Assembly (NCBI GenBank): GCA_002886105.1
Contig: CP025776.1
Location: forward strand, 1 to 64,000
Direction: 5' to 3'
DNA: 64,000 nt
From: Enterobacter sp. EA-1
GTDB lineage: Bacteria > Pseudomonadota > Gammaproteobacteria > Enterobacterales > Enterobacteriaceae
In this document: positions 37,637 to 51,400 of the stretch, one piece after another
How positions within the stretch are numbered: the stretch's first letter is position 1
How the letters are laid out: each line of letters starts with the position of its first letter
Notes under the pieces: generated by a model
The model's database searches: none
What the model was told of the DNA's origin: nothing
The model's input: the letters and a program-made list of their open reading frames with translations, nothing else
Made by a program: the position numbers and the translations under genes

Positions 37637-38938
37637 TCATCGGCGCGGTGTTTTGCGCTTTTGTTCCTCTGTTTTCATCAGTGAACGCTCGTAAGCGCGC
37701 AGGAACGGCAGGTACATCAGCGCAGACATCAACATACAAATCAGGCACATCACCACCGGGCTTAAGGCCCAGTTTGCAGCCCATGACGCACCAATCGGCG
37801 CGGGCGTTGTCCATGGCGTTAGCGAAACCACCTGCGCCAGCAAGCCCATTTTGGTGGCGGTCCAGCCAGTACGGCGTTAACCAGCGGCACGCAGACGAAC
37901 GGGATAAACAGCATCGGGTTCATGATGATTGGCGCACCGAACAGGATCGGTTCGTTGATGTTGAAGAAGCTCGGCACCACGCCCATTTTGCCGATAGTAC
38001 GCAGATGTGCGACGCGGCTGCGCAGCAGCAGGAAGGCCAGCGGAAGCGTGGAACCGACGCCGCCAATCAGCAGGTAGTGATCCCAGAACCCTTGCAGATA
38101 AACGTGCGGCAGTGCAGCACCCGCAGCCAGTGCAGCACTGGTTGGCGGAGAGGTTTGCCATCCAGAACGGGTTCATGATGCCGGTCACAATCAGCGAACC
38201 GTGGATCCCGGCGAACCAGAAGATTTGGCACAGCAACACAGACAGCAGAATCGCGGGCAGAGAGTCGGATGCGGACACCAGCGGCTCCAGCAGGTGCATA
38301 ATCGCCTGCGGCAGGATCATGCCGGTTTGCGCTTCAATAAACAGGTTCAGCGGGTGCAGCGTCCCAATGATCACCAGTACCGGAATGAGGATTTCAAACG
38401 AGCGGGCAACGCCGGTCGGCACCTCTTTCGGCAGGCGAATGGTGATGTTGTGCTGTTTCAGCCGGTGCATAGACGCGGGCGGAGTAAATCGCGGTCAGCA
38501 GCGCGGTAAAAAATCCCCCTGTCCGGAAAGGTACTGGGTGGAGATTTTGCCGTCTGCATAGGGTGCTGCCACCAGCAAAACGCCATAAACGCCAGCAAGC
38601 CTGTCATCACCGGGTCGAGATTAAACTGGCGACCGAGGCTGGCGCCGATACCGACGGAGATAAAGAACGTCATTACCCCCATGCTGAGGTTAAACGGCAG
38701 CATCAGTTGCGCGCGATACTCGGTGGAGAAATCGAGCCGCGGGCGAAACCGACGGTGGTGTCGGCGGAGAACGGCGGGAAGATAAACACCAGCATAAACG
38801 AGCCGATGATCATAAACGGCAGTGCAGCGGTAAAACCGTCGCGGATAGCGATAACATATTTTGCTGCCCAAGACGACCGGCCAGCGGCGTAATGGTTTGC
38901 TCGATAACCGTAATCATTGATTGATATAAGGAACTCAT
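37637..38938 (-). CDS. PTS EIIC, cellobiose/beta-glucoside type (frameshifted)
   Basis: Membrane permease of the lactose-cellobiose-N,N'-diacetylchitobiose PTS family, about 434 residues and ten or so helices. Starts MSSLYQSMITVIEQTITPLAGRLGQQ; contains RDGFTAALPFMIIGSFMLVF, FFISVGIGASLGRQF, IFWFAGIHGSLIVTGIMNPFW and the family signature FFNINEPILFGAPIIMNPML (predicted in the corrected frame near 37960). Breaks near 38868, 38745, 38580, 38525, 38470, 38140 and 37865. Confidence 0.88.
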
Positions 38939-38950
38939 AAGAACACCTTG

Positions 38951-39271
38951 TTAATGTGCCGCTTCAATCAGCGACAGAGCATAGTCCAGCACCTTTTCGC
39001 CACGTTGCATGCCGTAATCCATCGGATCGATGGGTTGTACCGGAATGCCCTGAGCGGCGGCCTTTTCTGACAGCGTTTTTAACATGTATTTTACTTGTGG
39101 TCCGAGAAGCACAACCTGATAACGCGGAAACTGCGTGTCAAACTCCGCCACGCCGTACGCGTCAATCTCCACCGGTAATTCGCGTTCCTTCGCTGCTTCC
39201 AGCATCTTCCTCACCAGCAGGCTGGTGGACATCCCGGCTGAGCAACACAACATAATCCTGTACATCGTCAT
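38951..39271 (-). CDS. PTS EIIB, lactose/cellobiose family
   Basis: Intact, 106 residues. Phosphorylated Cys in the N-terminal loop MLCCSAGMSTSLLVRKM; FPRYQVVLLGPQVKYML and PIDPMDYGMQRGEKVLDYAL follow as in ChbB/LicB. First gene of the operon EIIB-EIIC-phospho-beta-glucosidase-EIIA-porin, all on the minus strand with gaps of at most about 150 bases. Confidence 0.93.
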   Translation of the reverse strand: MTMYRIMLCCSAGMSTSLLVRKMLEAAKERELPVEIDAYGVAEFDTQFPRYQVVLLGPQVKYMLKTLSEKAAAQGIPVQPIDPMDYGMQRGEKVLDYALSLIEAAH

Positions 39272-39320
39272 TCATCCTCGAAATGTAAATAGTTATTGCG
39301 GAGGTGATTGGACATCATAC

Positions 39321-39334
39321 GGAAACCGGTTTCC
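39321..39334. promoter_or_regulatory. LacI-type operator 1 of the PTS operon
   Basis: Perfect palindrome GGAAACCGGTTTCC, the typical operator form of GalR/LacI repressors such as AscG, 50 bases before the EIIB start. A CRP-like half-symmetric site, TGTGATTGCTGTCAAT, lies at about 39353-39368. Confidence 0.75.
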
Positions 39335-39446
39335 ATTTCTTCGGGATAGAAGTGTGATTGCTGTCAATATCTAATGATTGCAAGGCTGTGTTATTGGATT
39401 TTCATCACAGATTTGGATGATGAATTGAGAACAAAAATGACAAAAC

Positions 39447-39479
39447 GGAAAATCGGTTTCCATCAAAACGGAAACCGTT
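39447..39479. promoter_or_regulatory. LacI-type operators 2 and 3
   Basis: GGAAAATCGGTTTCC (39447-39461) and GGAAACCGTT (39470-39479) repeat the operator 1 pattern near the regulator gene, suggesting autoregulation and looping across about 125 bases. Confidence 0.65.
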
Positions 39480-39561
39480 ATACTGCGAACGGTTAGATTT
39501 TTAGTCGTTGCTGTAATTGGAATTTGCAGGTGCTGTAATGCGCCTGTCTGGGGGAGAAAAG

Positions 39562-40521
39562 ATGTCTACAATCAACGATGTATCACGTTTAGCTGGGGTG
39601 TCCAAAGCCACAGTCTCACGGGTGTTGAGTGGTTCGCGCGGCGTTAAGGAAGCCAGTCGCCTCGCGGTACTGAAAGCGGTTGATGAGCTGAACTACCGGC
39701 CCAACGTTATCGCGCAGTCCTTGCTCAGCCAGTCGACAGGCTGCATCGGTGTTATTTGCGCCCGAGGACAATATCAACCAAACCACCGCCTACCTCTACG
39801 CACTGGAAAACATTTAAAGCCAGAGCCAGAAACATTTGCTGTTACGCTTCGCCAATAGTAAGGCGGAAGTGATGAGCGCCCTCGATGAGCTGACCTGCGG
39901 GCTGTGTGACGATGTGTTGGTTATCGGCGCGCGCTTCCCGCTCCATATCGACGATGAAAATGTCATTCTGGTGGATTGTGTGGAATCCGCGACGACCACG
40001 CCGAACAGCATCCAGTTCGATCACGCGTTTGCGGCGGAAACCGCCTGTAATTATCTGATTAGCCGGGGGCCGTCGACAAATTGCACTGATTCACCCCAAC
40101 AGCGCCGCAGCCGATCAGGTGTTATTGGGTTATAAGCTGGCGCTGGAAAACAATTTCCTGCCGTTTAACCGCAACTGGTGTTTATGGATGATACCTCTTC
40201 ATCGGTGGCGCTTCAGGTGCTGCTTAATAACGCAACGACGTTGAATTTCAATGCTTTGCTGGTAGCAGACGAGCAGGAAGCGCAGCGGGTTATTCCCCAG
40301 TTGCAGGCGTTTAATAAAACCGTGCCCGGCGACATTATGGTGTTTAGCCTTGCCGGTTCGCTGCATTTACCGGGTATTCCAACGATCCCTGCCATTGAAT
40401 ATTCGATGGATGCGATGGCCGCGAAAATCGTTGCCACCGGCTGAATGAGAAAACCCAAAGCGTGCTGGGTTCGTACCGGGTGCGCGGGGATTTAATTATT
40501 CCGGATGTCCGTAAACGCTAG
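39562..40521 (+). CDS. LacI-family repressor (AscG-like) (frameshifted)
   Basis: About 320 residues. N-terminal LacI helix-turn-helix with hinge: TINDVSRLAGVSKATVSRVLSGSRGVKEASR, NYRPNVIAQSL; then a periplasmic-binding-like effector domain. ATG 39562 stands six bases after GGGGAG; an upstream in-frame start at 39517 is less likely. Breaks near 39762, 39825, 40072, 40180 and 40437; the last is needed for RLNEKTQSVLGSYRVRGDLIIP. Divergent from and presumably repressing the beta-glucoside PTS operon. Confidence 0.9.
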
Positions 40522-40541
40522 CGTCAGGTAATAAATTTGTT

Positions 40542-40568
40542 AAGGCCTCCATCCGGAGGCTTTTTTTA
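40542..40568 (+). terminator. Terminator of the LacI-type gene
   Basis: AAGCCTCC-like stem (GCCTCC / GGAGGC) with 4-base loop and seven T's. Confidence 0.85.
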
Positions 40569-40759
40569 TTGCCTTGTGCATCGCCCTAATTATTCACATC
40601 GATTATATCCATGAGGATATATCTTGAATTAATCCTAAATTTTTATGAGAAATAGCCATTTTGCACGGCTGCATATTGCTTTGTAATTTGTTCCATAGGA
40701 ATATACTCCAAAACTAATAATTAATAACCACTTAACCCAAATTTATTTATTGGGTCAGG
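40569..40759 (+). promoter_or_regulatory. AT-rich region before cdiB
   Basis: 191 bases without a gene; clearly more AT-rich than the genes on either side. It must carry the cdiBA promoter, which I could not place. No clear Shine-Dalgarno sequence stands right before ATG 40760. Confidence 0.3.
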
Positions 40760-42455
40760 ATGTCTTTTCTCATGGATGGTCGCGTGCGTTATCTGGTCTT
40801 ATTTTTATTATTTGCGGCGACGGCACAGGCCGCGCCTTTATCTCCGGCCGATCGTGACGCCGTGCGTCAGCAGCAGGAGCAGTTGCTGCTGCAGAATCAG
40901 CAACAGCGCGACGAACTGGAACGCAGCACCCGCTGCCGCGCGCAGACCAGAGCGTGCCTGCCTCTCAGCCCGGCGGCCCCTGTTTTGCCATTCACACCAT
41001 CACCCTTTCCGGCGTCACCCTTATCAGCGCAAAGGCGCAGCAGAAACTGACTGCCCCCCGGCAGAACCGGTGCCTGAATATGGCGAAAATAACGGAACTC
41101 ACCGCCGCCATTTCTGACTGGTATATCAGCCGGGGCTATATTACCAGCCGGGCCTTTCTCACGGAGCAGGATTTATCGCAGGGGAATTACGCATCGTGGT
41201 GCTGGAGGGGAAATTACGTTATATCCGCCTCGACGGCGACTCCCCCGCGTATGCTGAAGATGGTTTTCCCGGGGCTGGAAGGAAAAGTCCTTAACCTGCG
41301 GGATATTGAGCAGGGCATGGAGCAGATTAACCGCCTGCGCAGTAATCCCGTGCAGATTGAAATAGTGCCGGACAGCGAACCCGGTTATTCCGGTGTCAAT
41401 TTAACCGCCACGCCGGAATTTCCGTTAAGCGCCAGCGTGTCGCTGGATAACAGCGGGCAGAAAAGCACCGGTGAAAATCAGTTAAACGGCTCGCTTGGCG
41501 GAAATAACCTGCTGGGCGTGGCGGATAAATGGTTTGTCAGCGGCGGGCGCAGCAGTGATTTCGCCACCGGCTATGACGCGCAGAGTTTCCCGAGGCCGGG
41601 GTCAGCGTCCCCCGGGGCTACAGCCTGCTGGATTACAGCTACGCACACCGGAGCAACTACCGCACCACCCTCATCAATATGGGCTACCCGTGGATTTCCA
41701 CCGGTGACACGAAGACCCACCGCCTGAACCTTTCCCGCGTGGTGTTCCGCAACGGCGACATCAAAACCGCGCTCAGTGCCGGTATCACGCAGCGCTCATC
41801 GCACAACTGGCTGAACGACGCGCCGCTGACCAGCAGCACCCGCAACCTCTCCAGCCTGCAGCTGGGCGTCAGCCACACGCAGAAAATCCTCGGCGGGGTG
41901 GCGACCTTTAACCCGACTACAGCCACGGCACGCCGTGGTTTAACGCCGAAACAGACGAAGACAAAACCGGCGATGTGCCGCGCGCGCAGTTTCGCAAATG
42001 GAGCCTGAGCGCCAGTTTTCAGCGCCCGGTCACCCGCGACCTGCTGTGGCTGACCAGCCTGTACGGGCAGTGGTCGCCGGACCGGCTCTACGGCAGTGAA
42101 CGCCTGACGCTCGGTGGCGAAAGCTCGGTACGCGGTTTTAAGGAGCAGTACATCTCCGGCGACAACGGCGGTTACTGGCGCAACGAGCTGAATTACGCCC
42201 TCTTCACCCTGCCGGTATTCGGGGCAAATCAGCGCCACCGTGGCGCTGGACGGCGGCTGGCTGGAAAAGACCGCCTCGACCGCTATGCCAGCGGCACAGT
42301 GTGGGGGGCGTCGAGCGGGCCTCGGCAGCGCCGGGCGCTGGTTCGCCAGCCAGATTTCTGCCGGCACGCCGCTGCACTATCCCGACTGGCTCGGACCGGA
42401 CCACGTCAGTGTTAACTGGCGTGTGGCTGTCACTTTTAAAGGAAGACAAGGATGA
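40760..42455 (+). CDS. cdiB: CdiB, two-partner secretion outer-membrane transporter (frameshifted)
   Basis: Omp85/TpsB-type 16-strand barrel with two periplasmic POTRA domains that exports CdiA. Signal peptide [17 protein letters not shown], an N-terminal Gln-rich helix ([20 protein letters not shown]), POTRA ([30 protein letters not shown]), and barrel with [37 protein letters not shown] and [31 protein letters not shown] (the conserved VRGF lid motif). It ends [14 protein letters not shown]. Breaks near 40930, 41050, 41195, 41240, 41595, 41920, 42225 and 42310. The cdiA ATG lies four bases inside the stop end. Confidence 0.92.
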
Positions 42456-45400
42456 ATACCGATAAACCGGTCCGTTTCTCTCAGCGTGCACTCAGCTGGT
42501 TTATCATCGGCCTGCTGGTCTGGCAGCCGGTGGCCCCGTCCTTTGCCGCCGCCATCACGCCGGACGGCCCGACAACCATGGATAAAGCCGCCAACGGTGT
42601 GCCGGTGGTGAACATTGCCACGCCGAACGGGGCGGGTATCTCGCACAACCGGTTTAACGAGTACAACGTCGGCCCGGAGGCTCATCCTCAATAATGCCAC
42701 CGGGCAGCTGGACGCAGACGCAGCTTGGCGGGCTTATCCAGAACAACCCGAACCTGCGCGCCGGGCAGGAAGCCAGAGGCATCATCAACGAAGTGACCGG
42801 CGGCAGCCGTTCACAGCTGCAGGGCTACACCGAGGTGGGCGGTAAGGCGGCGAACGTGATGGTTGCCAACCCGTACGGCATCACCTGTAACGGCTGCGGG
42901 TTTATCAACACGCCGAATGCCACCCTGACCACCGGTAAGCCGCAGTTTGACGCGGCGGGCAACCTCTCGGCGCTGGAGGTGACGAAGGGCACCCTCACCG
43001 TGGAAGGGAAGGGGCTGGATGCCGGCAGCAGCGACGCGCTGTCGCTGATTGCCCGCGCCACCGAAGTGAACGCCGCCATCCATGCGAAGGATTTGACCGT
43101 CACCAGCGGGGCGAACCGGGTGGATGCGGGCGGGAAAGCGACGGCGATTGCCGGAGAAGGGGCGGCGCCCGTGGTGGCGGTCGACACCGGTGCGCTGGGC
43201 GGGATGTACGCCAACCGTATTCACCCCGGGTCTCGACGGAAAAGGGGTGGGGGTCAACCTCGGCAACCTGACGGCGCGCCAGTGGCGACATCACGCTGGA
43301 TGCGAACGGCAGAATGACCGTGAAAAACAGCCTCGCTGGCGGTTCACTCCACGGCGAAGGGCGACGGCGTGACGCTGTCCGGCAGCCATAAGACTGGCGG
43401 CGCTATCACGGTTAACAGCACGCAGGATGTGGCGCTGAACGGCGCCACGCTGGCCGCCGACGGTAAACTGACGCTCAGCGGCAGTGGCAATACCACGCTG
43501 ACGGGCAGTTCCCTGACCAGCGGCGGGGAGATGGCGATTTCCGGGAAGCAGATTGCCACCGATGCCGCCAGTCAGGCGAATGCGGCGGGGAATGTCCATC
43601 TGAATGCCAGCGACATTAACCAGCAGGGCTCGCTGATTTCCGGCGCGGACATGACCCCCGGCGGCAGACAGCGCCACGCTGAACGGCACGCAGGCGGCAA
43701 AAGGCACGCTCAGCGTCAGTGCGAAAACGCTGCGCCACAGCGGTAAAACGGCGGCATCTGCGGTGACGATGGCCACGCCGGGTGCGTTCACCAACAGCGG
43801 CACGTTGGTGGCGGACAGCCTGAATCTGAGCGGGCAGCAGATCATCAACAGCGGTCTGTTGCAGGGCACCCGTTCGCTGAACCTGCAAACCGGGCGGCTG
43901 GATAACCTCGCCAGCGGTGCGCTTTACTCTGCCGGTGATTTCACGCTCTCCCTTCCTGAACTGACTAACGACGGCCTGATCACCAGCGACGGTGCGTTAC
44001 GCCTGAGCGGCAGCACACTGGTTAACGGTGGCGAAATCAACGGTGTGAACCTGTTCAGCGATTACGCCAGCCTGAGTAACAGCGGGCGGCTGCTGGCGGA
44101 TAACGGGCTGAGCCTGACGGCGGACAATATCACTAACAGCGGCCTGCTGGCCGCGAAAACCGTGGATATCACGGCCGACACGCTGCACAACCCGGGGGGA
44201 TATTCAGGGTGATGAGACGCTGACGCTGGCGGCGCAGACCACCGCTAACAGCGGTAATTTGCGCAGTTCAGGCGCACTGACGCTGAGCGGGCAGACGCTG
44301 GAGAACGGCGGCCTGATTGCCGCAGACAGGCTGGCACTGAATGTCGCCGCACTGACCAACAGCGGGACATTGCAGGGCTCACCGCTAACCAGCAGGGCGG
44401 CCTGCTGCTGAGCGCGGGCAGCCTCACGCTGAACAACGATCGCCTGATTAACGCCGGGCAGATGCAGGGCGACACGCTTGACCTTGCCACCGGCGAGAGT
44501 GGATCAACACCGGGAATGCGCTCGGCGAAAACGGACTGAACGCCAGCGTCAGCGGTAATGTGACCAACCAGGGCAGGCTGCTGAGCCAGCAGGCACTGAC
44601 GCTGCGGGCGGCCAGCAGCCAGAACAGCGGATCGCTGATGGCAAAAGTGCTCACCCTGCACGGCGATTTACGCAACAGCGGCCTGTTACAGGGAACGGAA
44701 AATCTGACGTGGGACGGCGACAGCCTGACCAGCAGCGGGCAGATGGTCAGCGGCGACAACTGGCGCTGCGCGGCACTGCGGTGAGTAACCAGTGGCAGCG
44801 TGCTGAGCCAGAATCTGGTGGATATCACCGCCACAGAGGTACTGAATGACGGCACGCTGGCGGCGAAAGACCTGCGCATTAGCGCGCCGCGTCTTACCAG
44901 CAACGGCATTGTGCAGGGCAACGACAGCCTGATCCTGAACACGCAGACGCTGGTCAACGGCAGCACCGGGCAGTTAATCAGCGGCGGCGACCTGAACCCG
45001 GATCTGACCACGCTGGACAACCGGGGGCTGCTGTCGGTGAATGACGGCCTCACGCTTCATGCCGCCACGCTGAGCAACAGCGGCCAGATTGCCGCAGGCA
45101 GCGTCTCGGTTACCGGCACCACCGTGACCAACAGCGGCGTGATCCAGGGGACAACACTGGCGCAGGCCACCGCAGACACCCTTATCAACGCGGAGACGGG
45201 CAAATGGCTCTCCGGCGGCGCGCTGGCTTTCAGCGCCGCGACCCTGACGAACAACGGACTGTGGCAGGGTACGCAGGGCCTGACGCTGAACGCCGACACC
45301 CTCACCACCGCCAGCGGTTCGCGCACCCTGAGCGGCGGGGATTTCACGCTGCATGCCGGACAACTGTCCACGCAGGGTACATTGCAGGGCGGGAAGGTCA

Positions 45401-48400
45401 GCGTCACGGCGGATGACTGGACGCTCGGCGGTTCACTGCTGAGTCAGGGCGATTTCACCGCCACCGTGGGCGGTACGCTGACGCTGCCGGGTTCGTTCAG
45501 TAGCCGAGGGCTCGGCGGATATTCAGGCGCAGACGCTGCGCAACAGCGGGCAGCTCCTCAGCGAAGGCGATGTCACGCTGAGCGGACAGACGCTGGAAAA
45601 TAACGGCGCGGTACAGGGGAAAACCCTGACGGCGCATGAGGCTGGCATTACCAACAACGGCACGCTGACCGGGCTGGACAGCCTGACGCTGGACGCCGCA
45701 CAACCCGCCGCCAGACTGATGGCGCGGATGGCGATGGCCGCTCCGCAACTGACGCTGATCAACGGCGAGACCGGTTCGCTGTTAACGCAGGGCACGCTCG
45801 GTATCACCGCCGGGACGGTGGACAACGGCGGGCTCTGGCAGGGCAACGCGATTCTGCTGGCGGCACAGTCGCTGGATAACCGCGGCGCAATCCGGAGCGC
45901 GGGCGACCTGAACCTTCAGCTTACCGGCAACCTGAATTCAGCCACGGGCAGCAAAATCACCGCTCTGGGCACGGCGGCCCTGCAGGCATTGTCGCTGAGT
46001 AATCAGGGGCAGTGGGCGGCGAAAAACCTGACCCTGCGCGCAGACGCGCTGACCAACAGCGGAGCCGTCAGCGGCAGTGACGGGCTGACGGTCACCCTGA
46101 CGGGAAATGCGACCCAACTGGCGGGCGGCTCGCTGGCCAGCAACGGCGTGCTGAACCTGAATGCAGACACGCTCGGCAACGCCGGCAACATCCAGGGGAA
46201 CGGGCTGGCGGTCACGGCGAATTCGCTGACGAACAGCGCAGGCGGTGAACTGGTGAGTACGCAGGGCTGACCCTGACCGCGCCGTCGCTGTTTAACTACG
46301 GGCTGATTCCAGGGCGCGGGGGACACCCGCGTCGACAGCACCACCGGCGCGCAACGAGGGCAGGCTGCTCTCCGGCGGGCAACTGACGCTGACCACACCG
46401 CAGTACACCGGCGCAGGCTGGCTGCAGGCCACCACGCTTATCCTGAATGCCGCAAACAACGGCGGCACCGGCACGCTGCTGGCCGATCAGATGACGCTCA
46501 CCGGCGACAGCTTCACGAACCAGGCACCACCCGGGCGAATAACCGGCGCTCAATTACCGGCAACTGACCAATAACAGCACACTGCTCGGTAACAACCAGC
46601 TGACGGTGAACGCCACGCAGGTGGAGCAGTCCGCCGGCGGTAAGCTGTTTAGCGGCGGCGACCTGTTTGTGGGGGCAAACGGGCTGAATGCACTGGGTCA
46701 GGTGGTGGCGCTGGGCAACCTGACGCTGCAACTGACAAACGCTTTCACCGCAAAAACCACGCTGGCGGCAGGCAAAACCCTGAGCGTCACCAGCAACGGT
46801 GCGATAGATAACCAGAGCGTGATGCAGGGCCGGTGCGGTGAACCTGAGCGCGGGCGGACAGCTGACCAGTAACGGGCAAATCACCACCGGCAGCGGCGCG
46901 AGCACCTTAAGCGGCAGCGATATCGTGCTGAACGGCAACAGCGCCCTTCAGGGTGGCGGCGATATCACGCTGGCGAGCCGGGGGAATATCACCGCAAACG
47001 GTTTTGCCGGCACGACGGGCAGCCTGACGCTGAGCGCGCCGGGCGCGATTATCAACACCGCGCTGCTGTATGCGGCAAACAACTGGCGCTGTACGCCAAC
47101 AGCATCACCAACCAGCGCGGCGATATGCTGGCGGGCAATAACCTGTGGCTGCAACGGGACGCGGCCGGTAATGCCAACGGCGAGGTGATCAACACCTCCG
47201 GCACTATTGAGACGACGAACGGCGATATCACCATTAAGACCGGGCATCTGTTGAACCAGAGGGATGGGTTTACGGTGACCACTAATCAATTAACGAATTC
47301 CGACTCACCAGCAGCCACGATTTCGGGTAAAAGCATCCAGCTTTGATAAGAGTGAGGTGGGATACTACATCGGAAAGGCCTGCTCCGGCGGTGGTGGCAA
47401 AAATAGTAACTTAACGTGTCATCAATTTTATCGTGTTGTTCCCCTCGCTAACCCGGATACCAGAACCGTTATTCTGGAGCCAAAATGAGATAGTGGCTTC
47501 TGCATCGGGGGGAGCCTCAAGACTTGCGGCCGGCGGTAATCTAACTATTGTTGCCGATACGTTGAATAATATCACCAGCACCATTCTGGCTGGTAAGAAC
47601 ATCACGCTTGCTGGTAATCAACTAAATAATAAGTCGGTACAAACGGGAAAAACGACTGTCAGTCAGAAATATAAATATGACTGCACGTCCGGCTGCCGGG
47701 CTGTACTTAGCGCTATTCCCGATAATAAAAGCCCCGGCTGGCTTTATGGATTCGCATGACATTTATGACAGTACCTATATTTATAAACTGGACAGTGCAC
47801 CCACGACGATTGTCGAAAATGGCGAGCTCTACCGCACAGTTATCCGGTGCCGGTGGTAATGTCAGCGCCAGTTTTAGCAGTAATATCAGCAACACGACTA
47901 CCACATCGAATACCAGAGGCATCAGCAACACCCTTACTGCCCCGTCACTGAATACTCTGGAGCAATCAAAGTATTGGCGGTAGCGTGGCAAAACAGGCGC
48001 TGGCAAACGGCCCGGCGGCGGTGAATTCCCCCGCAGTGGCAGGATCAACTGCACAACGCCCTGCAACAGATTAACGGCGGCGGTGCGCTGAGCGGCATTG
48101 GCGCACAGCAAAAGGCAATGCCAACCTCGGCAGTCTCGCCAGTGCAGGCGTGACTAATGCGGTGCTGAAAAACACCGTACCCGGCCAGCACCCGAGGGCA
48201 AATCCGTTGATACCAGCGCCTATCCGCTGCCGTCCGGCAACAGCGGTTATTTTGTGGTGTCGGATAACCCGAAAAGCCCGTATCTCATCACCGTTAACCC
48301 GAAACTCGACGGTCTCGGGCAGCTTGACCCGAACCTGTTTGGAGATCTCAACAAACTGCTGGGTATCAGCCCGTCTGCCGCCCCGCGTGAAACTAACCGC

Positions 48401-51400
48401 GCTTATACCGACGAGAAGCAGTTCCTTGGCTCCTCGTACATGCTGAGTCGCATCAAACTGAACCCGGACTACGACTACCGCTTCCTCGGTGATGCTGCAT
48501 TCGATACCCGTTATGTCAGCAATGTGGTGCTGAACCAGACCGGTAGCCGCTACCTTAACGGCATCGGCTCCGATCTCGACCAGATGCGTTACCTGATGGA
48601 TAACGCCGCGAATACCCAGCAGTCACTGGGGCTGCAGTTTGGCGTGGCGCTCTCCGCCGATCAAATCGCATCACTGGATCACAGCATTTTGTGGTGGGAA
48701 TCCGCCACGATTAATGGCGAAACGGTGATGATCCCCCAAAGTCTACCTGTCGCCAAAAGACGTGACGGTAAACAACGGCAGCGTGATAGCCGGGAACAAT
48801 GTCAGCCCCACGGAAGGCGGCAGTGTCACCAACAGCGGCAGCACACTGCTGGCGAAAAATGACCTCAGCATTGAAAGCGCCGGGGCGATCACCAACACCC
48901 ACGATGCGCTGATCAAAGCGGGTGGCAATGTCGATCCTCAGTGCGATTGGCGATATCAACAACGTTAGCTCCGCCATCAACGGTAAAACGGTGGCGCTGG
49001 AGAGCCTCGACGGCAGTATCAATAACCTCACGCTTGCTAATCAGTACTCACTGGATGCGAAGAGCAAACGCGGTTCGGTCAGCCTTAAAGACACCACACT
49101 GGGCAGCATTGCCAGCATTACCGCGCAGGATGGTCTGTCGCTGACGGCGGGCAAAGATATCACCCTGACCGGCTCCACGCTGTCGGCAGGGGGCAATCTG
49201 CTGATGGACGCCACGGGCAATATCGCCGTTAACGCCATTCAGAAAAATGAGGCGTATGGGCAGTCCGGTTTCATGCGTAAAACAGCGACCAGCAATGCTG
49301 ACGTCTCTTACCGGGCAGTGCCATCAAGGCAGGCGGTAACCGGCGATGCAGGCAGGCAACGATCTGACGCTCAGCGCCAGTGATGTCAGCGCCGGGAAAA
49401 ACGCGCAGCTCGCAGCCGGGAATGACCTGAACCTGAATGCAGAGCAGACCAGTCAGAATAGCCGCAATGGTAAAAGCGAAAACCACAGCACTGGCCTTGA
49501 TCGCACTACCGTCAGCGCGGGAATAACCTGACGCTGACCGCAGGCCGGATATCAATTCGCAGGCCGCCGGGCTGGCGGCAGAGCAGCAGGTCGGCATGCA
49601 GGCTGGCCGCGACGTCAATCTGCTGGCGGAAGCGAGCACCTGCGGGCGACAGCTACAAAGCCAGTAAGAAAACGGTCATTAACGAGAAGGTTCGCCAGCA
49701 GGGCACAGAAATTGCCAGCGGCACCGATACCGTCATTATTGCTGGTCGCGACATGAACGCTGAAGCGGCACAGGTTACGGCGAAAAGTGATATCGGTGTG
49801 CAGGCTGGTCGCGATGTCAATCTAACGACTGCCACTGAAAGCGATTACCACTACAAAGAAGAGACCAAAACCAAGAAAGGTTTCCTGAAAAAACCACCAC
49901 CCACACCATTTCAGAGCAGAGCGCCACGCGGGAAGCCGGAACACTGCTGAGCGGTGATAACGTGACGGTAAAATCCGGCAATGACCTGCTGGTGAAAGGA
50001 TCGTCTGTCGTGGGTGACGGTGATGTCGCCCTGAATGCGGGTCATAACCTCGATATCACTGCGGCAACCAATACTGATTCAAACTGGCAGTTTAAAGAGA
50101 AGAAAAAGAGCGGCCTGATGGGGTCAGGCGGTATTGGTTTCACCATTGGGAGCAGCAAGACCAAACAGGATTTGAGAGAGAAAGGCTCAACCCAGAGCCA
50201 GAGTACCAGCACCGTCGGCAGTAACGGTGGCGATGTCACTCCTCACCGCTGGCAACCAGTTACATGTTGGCGGTTCTGACCTGATTGCCAAAAGGATCTC
50301 TCCCTGACGGGCGACAGCGTGGTGATTGATCCGGGCCATGACAAGCGCTCGACCGATCAGAAATTCGAGCAGAAGAGTAGTGGACTGACCGTGGCACTGA
50401 CGGGTGCGGTGGTGGATGCCGTCAATAACGCAGTGACGACGGCGCAGGCTGCGTCGAAGCAAAGTGATTCCCGACTGGCTGCATTGCAGGCCACCAAGGC
50501 GGTGCTTTCAGGCTACCGAGGGCGGTTCAGGGCAAAGAGATGGCGGATACCACGGGTGAACCCGATTCCGGTATTCACATCAGTATCTCGCTGACCACGC
50601 AAAAATCGAAATCGGAGCAGCATCAGGTCTCTGACCAGGGTTAGCGGCTCGACACTGAATGCCGGTCATGACCTGACGATTAAAGCTAACGGGAAAAATC
50701 ACGAGGCTAACAGCGGCGATATCGTGGTTGCTGGCAGCAGCATGAAAGCAGGCGGCGATGCCAGCTGGATGCCGCGCGGGATATTCTTTTGTCCGGCTCC
50801 GCCAACACGCAGAAAACCACGGGTAGCAACAGCAGTAGCGGCGGTGGTGTTGGCGTCAGCTTTGGCGTCGGTCAGGGAGGCGCAGGTCTTAGTGTCTTTG
50901 CTAATGTGAATGCGGCGAAAGGCCGCGAAAAAGGTGACGGCACGAACTGGACCGAAACCACGCTGGACAGCGGTGGCAAGGTGTCGCTGCACAGTGGGCA
51001 GGATGCGTCGCTGATCGGCGCGCAGGTAAGTGGTAATCAGGTAACGGCTGACATTGGGCGTAACCTGACCGTCACCAGCCTGCAGGACAGCAATAACTAC
51101 GACTCGAAACAGAGCAGCGTCAGCGCTGGCGGCAGTTTCACCTTCAGTAGCATGACTGGTTCCGGCTATATCAATTTCAGCCGGACAAAATGCACAGCAC
51201 CTTCGACAGTGTTGCCGAGCAGAGCGGGATTTTCGCTGGTGCGGGTGGTTTTGATGTCACGGTCGGCAACCATACCCAGCTCAATGGCGGGGCGATTGGC
51301 AGCACGGCAACAGCAGATAAAAACAGCCTTGATACCGGTACGCTTGGCTACAGCAACATTACCAATAAAGCCGATTACAAAGTTTCCCATTCCGGCGGTG

